From a virus, in IMG/VR virus record IMGVR_UViG_3300025128_000212, positions 1 through 30,485 of that record: a stretch of 30,485 nucleotides of DNA. One strand, given 5' to 3'. The notes under the pieces are model-generated. The model was not told the DNA's origin. It ran no database searches and saw only the letters and a list, made by a program, of their open reading frames with translations. The position numbers and the translations under genes were made by a program. Position 1 is the stretch's first letter, and every line of letters starts with the position of its first letter. Of the stretch, positions 1 to 8,400 are shown in pieces.

Positions 1-47
1 ACCTTCTTTGCCAAATCCATTCTACTCTGTGTTTTCTTAGAAACCAT
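1..47 (-). CDS. N-terminus of an unidentified gene (runs off the left edge)
   Basis: An ATG at 47-45 opens a frame that stays open to the window edge (15 full codons, MVSKKTQSRMDLAKK). It lies downstream of a promoter-like sequence and an inverted repeat, and has AGG-type ribosome binding sequence 5 to 11 bases upstream, so it has its own expression signals. It is too short to identify. The position, after recA and in the same direction, suggests another replication or recombination gene, which is inference only. Confidence 0.45.
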   Translation of the reverse strand, partial: MVSKKTQSRMDLAKK

Positions 48-60
48 ACACCTATCTAAC

Positions 61-81
61 CTCTTTCTACTATAGAAAGAG
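61..81. promoter_or_regulatory. Perfect 9-bp inverted repeat, candidate operator or mRNA hairpin
   Basis: CTCTTTCTA (61-69) and TAGAAAGAG (73-81) are perfect reverse complements separated by 3 bases. On the minus strand the repeat overlaps the putative -10 (78-83), covers the expected start of transcription, and its 3' arm abuts the purine-rich sequence before the ATG at 47. It could be a repressor site or a translational operator hairpin. It is not followed by a U tract, so a terminator is unlikely. Confidence 0.5.
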
Positions 82-106
82 TATCACACTATACTCCGTA
101 TGTCAA
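78..106 (-). promoter_or_regulatory. Sigma70-like promoter with extended -10
   Basis: On the minus strand, TTGACA (106-101, perfect -35) is followed after 17 bases by TACTCT (83-78), preceded by TGA, giving an extended -10 TGn. The -10 itself is weak (3 of 6 consensus bases). The same architecture, TTGACA-N14-TGn-TACnnT, occurs at 2141-2113 before the gp32-like gene, and this resemblance is the main support. It would serve the partial gene starting at 47. Confidence 0.5.
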
Positions 107-131
107 CTGGAATTAATTCAACGAGGCGTGT

Positions 132-1259
132 CTACTCTTCCTCGTCTGGAATTGTGTAGAACGATTCTGCATCGCCTTCGCGCTTGTCGAATTTGAGGAT
201 GACTTCTTCTTCCATGATCTCGATCACCCTATTATAGAATTTTTCATCTTTCAACTTTTCCAGCCAATTGGCTGCTTGAAATTTAACAGTCTCGCCATTG
301 GTGTGGTGTAGAGAATACCATGCTCCCGAGGAGGTCAGATTGGCAGTGCCCTTGATAGCCTCAAGCCAACTCTCTTGGTCCTGAATGCCAACGTCGTCTC
401 CCCAAAGAATCTTAAAGGCACACTGTCGACCTTGCGTCCCAAAGCGACTCTTTTCAATCTTTGCCTTTACCTCAGAACCAATTCTGAACCCCTTGTCGTC
501 CATGACGAAACTAGCTTTTGCCTTTCGACCGGTTAGCCAGACTCTCAACGAGTAGGCATAATTTGCTGCCTTGCCTCCGGGTGTGAAATATGGTGTGGTC
601 ATAGCTTCAGCCACATTGGACGTAATGTTCGTCTTAAGCTGGTTCAATATAAGCAGTGTACTTTCCCTGTTGGCAATTCGCACTGTTAGTTTTTGAAACG
701 CTTTCGACAGAATGCGCGGCTTTACAGCCATTGAAGACTGTGGGTTGAAATCTCCCTGCAAATCGGCCATGGCTGGTGTGAATGCTAGAGAATCCCAAAT
801 GAAAAGCATTCGATTCTCGTTCAAGTTGAGTAAGCTTTCAATTTGCTCCAAAACGGTCTCGCAGTTGATAGCTTGCACATAAATAAGCTTATCCAAATCG
901 CATCCTGCACGAAGCAAGAACTCTGGGTCAATGGCGGACTCTGAATCAAAATAGATTACATCGATGTCCTTCTTTTGTGCGTTTGCTGCAATTTGAGCAG
1001 CCATGTAAGATTTGCCTGTTGATTCCAAGCCTGCGATCTCTACGATCTTGCCTGTCGGAATACCAGCCAACTTCCCTCTACAGATAATTGAATCAAGCCA
1101 GCGTGAGCCGGTTGAAATCCAATCATGCACTTCTGTAGGATTATCATCATTCAAGTTGTGGGCGACTGTTGCACCTGCACCCTTATTGAGGATGTTTTTC
1201 AGATCTTTCGGGGACAGGCGCCCCTTCTTGGTCTCATTTGATTTTTTACTCGATCTCAC
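132..1259 (-). CDS. uvsX: RecA/UvsX-family recombinase
   Basis: A 375-aa RecA-fold ATPase expected to form filaments on single-stranded DNA and drive strand exchange in phage recombination-dependent replication and repair. The Walker A motif GLESTGKS is at residues 77-84, closer to bacterial RecA (GPESSGKT) than to the degenerate motif of T4 UvsX. A Walker B-like strand LFIWDS and the following LLILNQLKTN strand fit the RecA core, and the C-terminus is acidic (DEEE). The length is like RecA and UvsX. The start is a GTG at 1259 with AGAGG about 6 bases upstream; no better in-frame ATG is near. It follows the gp32-like gene, its normal functional partner, but an intrinsic terminator lies between them, so its expression depends on read-through or an unseen promoter. 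The recombinase assignment is firm; the choice between the names UvsX and RecA is not. Confidence 0.93.
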   Translation of the reverse strand: MRSSKKSNETKKGRLSPKDLKNILNKGAGATVAHNLNDDNPTEVHDWISTGSRWLDSIICRGKLAGIPTGKIVEIAGLESTGKSYMAAQIAANAQKKDIDVIYFDSESAIDPEFLLRAGCDLDKLIYVQAINCETVLEQIESLLNLNENRMLFIWDSLAFTPAMADLQGDFNPQSSMAVKPRILSKAFQKLTVRIANRESTLLILNQLKTNITSNVAEAMTTPYFTPGGKAANYAYSLRVWLTGRKAKASFVMDDKGFRIGSEVKAKIEKSRFGTQGRQCAFKILWGDDVGIQDQESWLEAIKGTANLTSSGAWYSLHHTNGETVKFQAANWLEKLKDEKFYNRVIEIMEEEVILKFDKREGDAESFYTIPDEEE

Positions 1260-1273
1260 TATTTCCTCTCAGT

Positions 1274-1303
1274 ATAAAAAAGAAGGGGGAGCAACGCTCC
1301 CCC
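1274..1303 (-). terminator. Intrinsic terminator after the gp32-like gene
   Basis: The 8-bp stem GGGGGAGC (1285-1292) pairs with GCTCCCCC (1296-1303) across an AAC loop. Read on the minus strand it is followed by TTCTTTTTT, a good U tract. It sits only 7 bases beyond the gp32-like stop codon and before the recombinase start at 1259, so it should separate or attenuate the two genes. Confidence 0.85.
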
Positions 1304-1309
1304 AAAAAG

Positions 1310-2080
1310 CTAGCTTCCCAAAAGCTCCTGGAACGCTTGGTCAACAGTATCAGAGGTAGTTGCACTATTAGTAGTACCATACTTCTCTGTCTCTGTGGAG
1401 CGCTGTTCAGCGCCGTCGTCGCCAGACAAGAACTCGTCCAGCATACTGCCAACCTCTTCAGGGGCCTTTCGCTCGAAGAGGTCATCCATGTCAGGAATAG
1501 CCTCTAGCGTGCTAGCACACTGGTCATCATCCATGTCGTCGAACAGTTGGGTGGAACGTCGACGAGGGGTGATTTTAGTCTGCGGGAACGATGCTCCTGC
1601 AGGCTTACCATAGACAATGACCAAATCGGTACCCGATTCCGGATCAGTGATATCACCGTATTCCGGATTGAGCACCAAGTTAAGAAGAGTCTCGTATACA
1701 GTTTTGCTGTAACCCCAAACCTGGACTCCTCTATCTTCTTCGCCTCGGACAATTACCGGGGAAAAGAAACGCTGCTTTGCCATCAAATCCTTGGCTAACT
1801 TGCGACTTTCCTCAGTACCTTCTCCGAAGAGCTTACGAACGAAGGAATCAAGCGGATCATCCTCTCCAAAGTTCTTCTTTGGAGACAAAAACCCTGGCTT
1901 GGTGCCAACGTTATAATGAAACCAATAGTCCTTGAAGGGATCCCCATCGGGAGTTGGAAGAATGCGAATTGTCTGTTCGCCGTCCTGTGGGCGCCAAAAG
2001 TTAGCGTTTCCGCCATTCACCCCTCCGCGGTTTTGTAGGTTTCCCTTGCGTTGTTTCATCTTATCCATATCAATTGCCAT
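1310..2080 (-). CDS. gp32: Single-stranded DNA-binding protein, T4 gp32-like
   Basis: A 256-aa protein expected to coat ssDNA at the replication fork and work with the recombinase and polymerase. Near residues 28-57 it has the gp32-type core signature FWRPQDGEQTIRILP followed by GDPFKDYWFHYNVG. As in gp32, the C-terminal third is rich in Asp/Glu and Ser/Thr (DEFLSGDDGAEQ...), the tail that recruits partner proteins. The N-terminus is basic (KMKQRKGN). The start ATG at 2080 has AAAGGAG 7 bases upstream. It has its own promoter at 2141-2113 and its own terminator at 1303-1274, so it can be made as a monocistronic message, which suits a protein needed in large amounts. It is shorter than T4 gp32 (about 300 aa). 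The zinc-binding cysteines of T4 gp32 are not evident: only one Cys is seen. Confidence 0.88.
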   Translation of the reverse strand: MAIDMDKMKQRKGNLQNRGGVNGGNANFWRPQDGEQTIRILPTPDGDPFKDYWFHYNVGTKPGFLSPKKNFGEDDPLDSFVRKLFGEGTEESRKLAKDLMAKQRFFSPVIVRGEEDRGVQVWGYSKTVYETLLNLVLNPEYGDITDPESGTDLVIVYGKPAGASFPQTKITPRRRSTQLFDDMDDDQCASTLEAIPDMDDLFERKAPEEVGSMLDEFLSGDDGAEQRSTETEKYGTTNSATTSDTVDQAFQELLGS

Positions 2081-2112
2081 TTCATTTCTCCTTTATATTA
2101 ACAATTTCCTAT

Positions 2113-2141
2113 ACTGTAGCACAGGTAGCAGCCGTTGTCAA
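2113..2141 (-). promoter_or_regulatory. Sigma70-like promoter of the gp32-like gene
   Basis: On the minus strand, TTGACA (2141-2136) is a perfect -35, followed after 17 bases by TACAGT (2118-2113), preceded by TGC (extended -10). The gp32-like ATG is 33 bases below the -10. The layout matches the element at 106-78. This suggests the replication genes use host RNA polymerase and can be expressed apart from the upstream virion operon. Confidence 0.65.
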
Positions 2142-2149
2142 CCAAAAAA

Positions 2150-2998
2150 TTAACTTTTTTTATCGTCCTGGACATGAGAGCTATAATGCATCAAATATCC
2201 GTAATTTTTGTCATAATTGGTCGAATAAATGCCGTAACACGCAGTTACTTCGTCAGAGGTTCTGCTTTTCACGTTTTCCTTTATAGTCCTGAACAATCCG
2301 CTACTCTTATTTAATTCATCTTCATTGATAGCATAATAATACCTTATTTCTCTAGGTTTTTCAAGGGAAAAAAACATATTTTCTTTATTATTTTCCACAT
2401 CCATCACTCCGATTGTAGCAATTCTGGCTGTTTCTGGTAGGGAGGCAAGTGTGTCATCAATAGACTTGGTGTTCTCAAAAACATTTATCATGTGGATTGT
2501 TGACACCACCATTTCATTCAATTTGTTGTGGTAACCTATAATCGGAAGCTCGCCCAAAATGTTTTCCAATTCTGAATTGTCGACAATAATCATTTGCTTG
2601 AAAACTCCAGACCTTGTGTATTCTTGAAGCACCATGTAAGTTACTCGCTCTTGCAACTTTTTGGTTTCTCCCAACAAAGAAGTGTCTGGTTTGATATATA
2701 ACAAACTAACGCTTTTTGCATTTCTAGCTACTTGTTCCAAAAGCCTCAAGCACATGCCACTAATGGTTCCGCCGCCGCCTAAAACAAACAACACGTCGCC
2801 GTGCAGATCTCTCAATTCATATTCGTATGATGGGCAAGCTTCTTCGTAATCCTCGTGTTTATCTTGCTTGGGCACCAATACAGATTTTTGTGAATCGTGT
2901 GGGGACGTATCAAAATAATAACATTCGTATTGTGGATATGCCTCAAATGCTGCAGCAACGTTGCAACCCGCTTGGCCTAGGCCTACAATTTTATCCAT
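2150..2998 (-). CDS. Tubulin/FtsZ-like GTPase (phage cytoskeletal protein)
   Basis: A 282-aa protein with the elements of the tubulin/FtsZ GTP-binding domain in order. These are an N-terminal strand and T1 loop VGLGQAGCNV (residues 5-14, compare FtsZ GVGGGGGNAV), the T4 signature loop GGGGTISG (74-81, compare GGGTGTG), a KPDTSLLG segment at the KPF-x-x-EG position of FtsZ (103-110), IIVDNSEL (137-144) at the FtsZ VIPNDRLL ribose-contact site, and an H7-like helix beginning near residue 157. A T7-loop acid is less clear; D181 or D182 is the best candidate. The protein is shorter than FtsZ, TubZ or PhuZ, so the C-terminal domain is reduced. Its start overlaps the end of the polymerase gene by 16 bases, so they are probably co-translated. 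By analogy with PhuZ of jumbo phages and TubZ of plasmids/phages it may polymerise to position DNA or capsids. The fold is well supported; the function is inference. Confidence 0.8.
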   Translation of the reverse strand: MDKIVGLGQAGCNVAAAFEAYPQYECYYFDTSPHDSQKSVLVPKQDKHEDYEEACPSYEYELRDLHGDVLFVLGGGGTISGMCLRLLEQVARNAKSVSLLYIKPDTSLLGETKKLQERVTYMVLQEYTRSGVFKQMIIVDNSELENILGELPIIGYHNKLNEMVVSTIHMINVFENTKSIDDTLASLPETARIATIGVMDVENNKENMFFSLEKPREIRYYYAINEDELNKSSGLFRTIKENVKSRTSDEVTACYGIYSTNYDKNYGYLMHYSSHVQDDKKS

Positions 2999-4176
2999 AA
3001 ATCTTTCATTTCTCCAAAGTTTTTACCCGCCTTTGCGGAGGATTGAAATAATCCAAATTCAGTATCTGCAAACAAGTGAAAAATCTCATTTATTTTATGT
3101 TCGTCTTCTGGTGACATGTCCAACACGATGGAGTCATGTATCATGAATGCGATATTTGTTTTATAGTTCTCCAAAAATTTATCAAGTTTAATGGCCTGTC
3201 TTAAGACGATATCGCTACAAGTGCTTTGGATTATATAGTTCAAAGCGTGGTATTCATCTGAATCTATTTCTCTGCCGAAAGGAGTTGTTACATGTGTGTT
3301 GTGCCAATGCTTTTTCAACACCTTGTCTCTGTCATAAACGCGCTTGGAGGCGGAATCTTTTGAGTGGGGGTTATAAAGCCATGCAAATATTCTCTTTTTT
3401 GCTTCCTCGCGGGTGGTGGTTCCGTGATATACGTGTGTTGCGTTAAAATCGTGTATATCTTCTGTTGGCTGTTCTTTATCTAGCAAACCAGTCAGAGCCC
3501 TCAACTCCGCAGCATTGTAATCCAATTCAACAAACCAGCCATTTTTTGGCTTTAGAATCTTTCTATATGAACTATCCATCGTAAGAATTGGAAAACTATT
3601 TTTTCTAGTGGTAAGGCGGCCAGTCTTTGTTCCAAATATATTATAATCCACAACAGGATTTGTTGTTTTTATTTTTTTGCAGAATTGGCGAACCTTGTAT
3701 TCACTCAGTCGACTCTTCAATTCCTCGGTGTCGACATTGAGAGTTTGTGACTTTATTTTGCCAACCAACTTTGTCATGTCAAGCAAAAAATCATAATTTT
3801 CTGGACGGGAGCATATCTCCAAAGTGTGTTCTGTTATCTTGTTTTTTATCTCGCAGTATTCTTTCAAGAATTGTTCTGGTACGAGATCGAAAAAGCAATT
3901 TTTACTTAGATCAACCCTGGCCTCATGAAAGGATCTGAGAAATGCCTTTAGCCTTTCTGTTGTTTCTTTCCACTGAGTTAAAAACACGGGAGGGCACATC
4001 TCAGTTAATGACTTGCTGCCACAATAAAGACTGGCGTATTCAATATTTCTGTCTGCTAGGAAATCTGAATATTTCCATGTTTTTGTCAGGTTCTCTGGCA
4101 GCTTGTCATAAACAAGGTTCCCGTCGACGTAAACACCTACACAATGTTTTTTATCATCTAAAGCTTGAAAAAGCAT
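2983..4176 (-). CDS. polA: Family A DNA polymerase, polymerase domain only
   Basis: A 397-aa protein with Pol I-type motifs. It has FGTKTGRLTT (181-190), motif A DYNAAELRAL (219-228, the catalytic Asp and Glu), and the O-helix pattern R256-x3-K260-x3-F264-x3-Y268, exactly the spacing of E. coli R754/K758/F762/Y766. PFGREI (299-304), a Q-x-T-x-x-D-I segment (317-323) and motif C IHDS (346-349) follow. About 175 residues precede the polymerase core and show no recognisable 3'-5' exonuclease motifs, so the protein is far shorter than Pol I or T7 polymerase. Proofreading must be absent or on another gene. Position 762-equivalent is Phe, which in marine phage surveys is linked with lytic rather than temperate phages. 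T4-like phages normally carry a family B polymerase, so this combination is unusual. The ATG at 4176 follows GATAGGGA. Confidence 0.9.
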   Translation of the reverse strand: MLFQALDDKKHCVGVYVDGNLVYDKLPENLTKTWKYSDFLADRNIEYASLYCGSKSLTEMCPPVFLTQWKETTERLKAFLRSFHEARVDLSKNCFFDLVPEQFLKEYCEIKNKITEHTLEICSRPENYDFLLDMTKLVGKIKSQTLNVDTEELKSRLSEYKVRQFCKKIKTTNPVVDYNIFGTKTGRLTTRKNSFPILTMDSSYRKILKPKNGWFVELDYNAAELRALTGLLDKEQPTEDIHDFNATHVYHGTTTREEAKKRIFAWLYNPHSKDSASKRVYDRDKVLKKHWHNTHVTTPFGREIDSDEYHALNYIIQSTCSDIVLRQAIKLDKFLENYKTNIAFMIHDSIVLDMSPEDEHKINEIFHLFADTEFGLFQSSAKAGKNFGEMKDLWIKL

Positions 4177-4179
4177 TCC

Positions 4180-5397
4180 CTATCCGTAAAGTCTAAATCC
4201 GTTTGTTGCTTCGCCTTCGCCAACAATTCTCTCGCTAAAGCTTCGTACTTCCTTATCAAGATAATCAACAGATCTTTCATACTGATAGTGTTTGTATATT
4301 TTCTGCGCTTTTCTCACTTTTGCCTCGAATTGACTTTGACTCATACTTATTGTACTCTCTTTTGCTCGAATATACAAGTAAAATCTTAACCAAAAGTTCG
4401 CATCGAAGTCTGCATTGTATTTTTCCATCGTAATCGGGGCGCGGCGGAGGACGCATTTATTCGTGCTTGTCGCCGTGATTGTCGGCTTGATGTAACTTGG
4501 GTATATCAAAACATACTCATTATACCACGCAAACATTCTAGCTTTAAGCTCTGTGATATCATATACATGAGATTTTAAATAATAATCTGAAAAAAACGTT
4601 TTCGGGGTTGTTCCATCCATGGCCATGTGTTTTTTCATTGGTTCCGAAGCCAAATCGGCAACAAGCCTCCATGGTGCGTTTTTATCCACCAAGAAGCCAT
4701 GTCTTTTAGCCATGTATCGGTATGTGTTAAAGTTTGGGCTTTTAATATATTCCGTGTGCTTTACGAGATCATCGGAAAAATCACCCAAACCTATATCAAT
4801 CACCACGCCGCTAGTTCTGTGTGAGCACAGATTGGACTTTACATATGCAGTTTTGGTGATTGGCATCTTGCCGTTTGTCATATGAACCGCTTCCGCGAAC
4901 AATCTCACAAAATCCCTAAAATCCATCAAAGAGTGTTCTCTTTGGTTTTCTTTTAAAAATACCGAGCCGAGAGAGTTGAAGAACATCGTCATATGGCGGT
5001 GATATAGATTGTTGACGCCAGTCCACCCTCGGCGGGGATTGATTGACGCTAGCGGATCGTCTTCTTGCGCGTCCGGGCAACTTCGAAGGGCCATTAGAGC
5101 TTTATACTCTTCGTTGAATTCTTTAAAGGCCGCGGCTACTGGGCGCAGGGCTAGGACTTCATCTGAAGACTTGTTACCGGCAATTGTGCTGAGAAACTTT
5201 GCGCCTCCGAGGTATACCGTCTCGCCATCATAATTTATTTTTCCATATAAAGGGGCTTGGTACCAAAAGTCTATTGGCTTTGGGCCGTCAGCAGGGTAAG
5301 CGCGTTGGGCATAGAATTTTCTCTCCAAAAAACAGCCCTGGGATCCTAGGTTGTTGTTTCCTAGAGCCGTGTGATATTGTGAATTGTTATAGGCCAT
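4180..5397 (-). CDS. Conserved phage protein, probable virion structural component
   Basis: A 405-aa soluble protein without signal peptide or membrane segment, rich in aromatic residues (FWYQAPLYG, YRYMAKRHGF, RMFAWYNEYVLIYPSY). I recall similar segments (a KRHGF-VDKNAPWRLVADLAS stretch near residues 230-250) from large-genome marine T4-like phages annotated as virion proteins, but I cannot assign a defined role. The chosen start is ATG at 5397, with AGGAG 9 bases upstream. A GTG two codons earlier at 5403 is too close to that site. It sits 12 bases after the 1082-aa virion-type gene and 3 bases before the polymerase gene, so it is the junction between the virion and replication blocks. A baseplate or tail role is inferred from position only. 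Confidence 0.5.
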   Translation of the reverse strand: MAYNNSQYHTALGNNNLGSQGCFLERKFYAQRAYPADGPKPIDFWYQAPLYGKINYDGETVYLGGAKFLSTIAGNKSSDEVLALRPVAAAFKEFNEEYKALMALRSCPDAQEDDPLASINPRRGWTGVNNLYHRHMTMFFNSLGSVFLKENQREHSLMDFRDFVRLFAEAVHMTNGKMPITKTAYVKSNLCSHRTSGVVIDIGLGDFSDDLVKHTEYIKSPNFNTYRYMAKRHGFLVDKNAPWRLVADLASEPMKKHMAMDGTTPKTFFSDYYLKSHVYDITELKARMFAWYNEYVLIYPSYIKPTITATSTNKCVLRRAPITMEKYNADFDANFWLRFYLYIRAKESTISMSQSQFEAKVRKAQKIYKHYQYERSVDYLDKEVRSFSERIVGEGEATNGFRLYG

Positions 5398-5409
5398 GTT
5401 CACACTCTC

Positions 5410-8400
5410 CTAAATATAAGTTTCGTCACCCAAAAGGGATTCCACGCCGTCGCCAGGGGAAGAGGGGAGGGCTCCTATGATCTCGGTTGGCATATTATAT
5501 TCACCTTCTTCTTTCTCAAGACCGTGACTCTCCCAAAGAGCTACAATTTGAGTATCAAAGTCGCCCTCGTCAATGCTATTGTTGACCGATATGATTCTAT
5601 GATATCCCCCCAGACCCAAGGATCGAGCAATAGTTTCGCTTTGTTTTGGATTACCCAAACCCATCATTGTCGGGTTAACATATATTAACTGACCAGGTTC
5701 AAAATAAACATTTCCAAACATGGTAATCGTCACCTTATAATGTTCTCTCATATCCCTAACGCCACTGGATGCAATCTTATATGCGTGGATTGATGGGTTG
5801 TCTAGCTTAGAAAAGCTGATGTTTTTAACCAGACCCCTGTCGGCGCCGATATAAAAATGATGCAAACCTCTGCCGCGGTCGGTGTCCGGATTCGCAGTCA
5901 GTGCTCTTGGCATATAACTGAGTGCGTATATCAGCCGATAGGTGTGCCATGGTTTTTCTGGAGATGAAGACTTTTTGGCACCCTCGATAGCTGAAGCTGG
6001 TGAGGCCAAATATCTAGTTAGGGAAGATGATTCACCTTCTCTACTTTTCCTCAGTTCATCATCGAGGTCCAATACGTCCGTTCTTCCGCGGGGGCCGAAT
6101 TGTGTTCCACCCTCCGTGTCCATGCCAGTTATTTCGCTCAATGGTTGTTCAATCGTAAAGTCTTTCATAGAAATTCTAGAAATCGGCATCGCAGAGCCGG
6201 CATAGCAATTTCTACCAACGGCGACCATTACTAGATCTTCTAACAGCATTTTGACGAATCGATCAAAAGTCAAAATATCAACTTCTTTGGAAGTTATGTT
6301 TTTTGTCCACCATTGGCTGAAATAGCGCATGGAGACGGGGACGTCTGCCAAGTTAACCTCAATAGTGGGGAAGTCGTTTTCAGTTTCTGCCATTGTTGTC
6401 GAATATGGGTCATGAAAACGGATTGGGCCCAGAAGCAGTTTTGGTTCCTTGCTTTTAGCTTGGCCACCATCCTCTGCGTCTTCGGCAAACGGATTGCCCT
6501 TTAATATCTGGAGGGCACTCTCAAGTATGTCTCCTAGAAAAACAAACATTATTTGATGCCGGCCGTGGGGGACATCTCCGCAATTTATCTCCGACACCTT
6601 GACAATTTGTTCTTGAATTTCTTTTCTAAAATTTTTCCGACCCTTGCCCGAAACGAGAGCATCGATGGCGAGACCTTTTGTCGGTGATTTTGATTCCGGA
6701 TCTAGATTCTGTATCATCTTGTCATTGATTTCTTCCGTTGTCTTAAAAGGGTTTTGGATACACTTGGGCGCCCAGGAGTTCCAGCCGGCGTCGAGTCCGC
6801 CGTCTCGTCGGATCTTCATATTTTCCGGGCTCAATGGGTTTCCGCCGGGATATGCGCGGCGTTCGAGGGCCCTGTTTCGTATATCATCTAATTGTTCCTG
6901 ATCTTTGGTATCCTCATATTCTTTGGCGCCGTCGACAAGTGCTGGCTCTCCTTTCTTGTTCAATTTGTATGCGGTTTCAGCAGTGCCGGCCATTCTGACC
7001 ATCTTGTTTTGAAAGTCGTTGGAAAGTTGATAATCCTGTCCCGTTGTTTTTTGCTGATAAATGCCGACGAGGCGCTCGTCAACTTCTATTACATTAACGC
7101 CCCGGGCTGGAGTCGTGGTTTGGGCGTCATCTCCTTTGGAGAAAAAGCCGTCGTGGATGGCCGTGATCAATCTTTTGTGGTGCCGATACCTTAGTTTCAT
7201 TTTGGCCTTTTGCAGAATATGTTTTTTTTCATATGCATCTTTCAAGCTTCTTGGGGCCTTTGAGGTATGTAACAAGGTCCTGGCGTTGTGGATGCGCGTT
7301 GAGACGCGGCTTTCCCCTTGAGATTCATAAGCAATTGCGGCTGCGCTTTGGAGATTTAAATCCTTATTTTCTGACCCGAAACCGGGGGTGTTATTAGCTA
7401 CTGGCGGGGTGTCGGAAACAACCTTTTTGCCTGATGCGGCATATGGATTGTATTGTCCTTTATGCGGATGACCTTTTCCGGGCTTAGAGCGTTCTCTCCT
7501 CTTTTTGAGATCGTCGGCGTATTGCTCTAGCTTTCCAATTTGTTTTTCCAGATCTCGGATTGCCTTGGCGTCAATGTAGTCGTTGACATCATTATAAAAC
7601 AAGTCGCTTTCTTTCGAGCGCCATTGGCTATTAAGCCTCCCAACCCAGTTCACTTCTAATTCCAATGTTCCGTCTTCATGGAATGTGAATGTGTGGTGCA
7701 CCAAGGAGAGATAAAACTCTGCCTGACTATTGACAAGTGAGGAGTAAGCATCCAGATCATCTTTATCGACAAGGTTCTCCTCTTCTTGAATCTTTGAGAG
7801 ATTCTTGGCCCAACCCACAATTGCCTTGATCTCGCAAAAAGCCGGGCGGAAGTCTTCCAGGTGTGCTTTTTCGCCTTTCTCCACGTTCTTGCTCAGGTCG
7901 GCCTCCCTTATTAAACTGCCGCCGGGCTGGACGATATCCATCCATCTCCAAGGAAAGTGTGTGCCGTTTAATGGATAGGTTCTTTGCTTAACTAGGGAGT
8001 TCACACCGGTAAAATAAAAAGAAGCGTTGGCTTTAAAAATCTCTTTCTGCACCATGTCCTTTCCGTCAAAATTAAAACTAAAATTTTTAAGCCCCATGTC
8101 GTCATATACACCGCCTTCCTCTAGAATTTTATCAATAGCGCTAGCGTGAGTGTTGATGGGCAAGGGCATCGGCACGGTTAATTGTCTACTTTCTTTATAA
8201 TTTCTTCCGGTTTTAAACTCTGGTCCGAAGTCGGCGAGTACATGATTGTGATGAACCTTAAAGAACTGCACTGTGGGTACCACGTAGGACATTACATGTG
8301 GCTTAGTTTTATAAATTGCATCAGCATTGCCCTTGGAAAATAAGTTTGACATTACGTCTGGAGAGCCTTTCAACAAAATCATATTTTTGTATTCTCGGAA

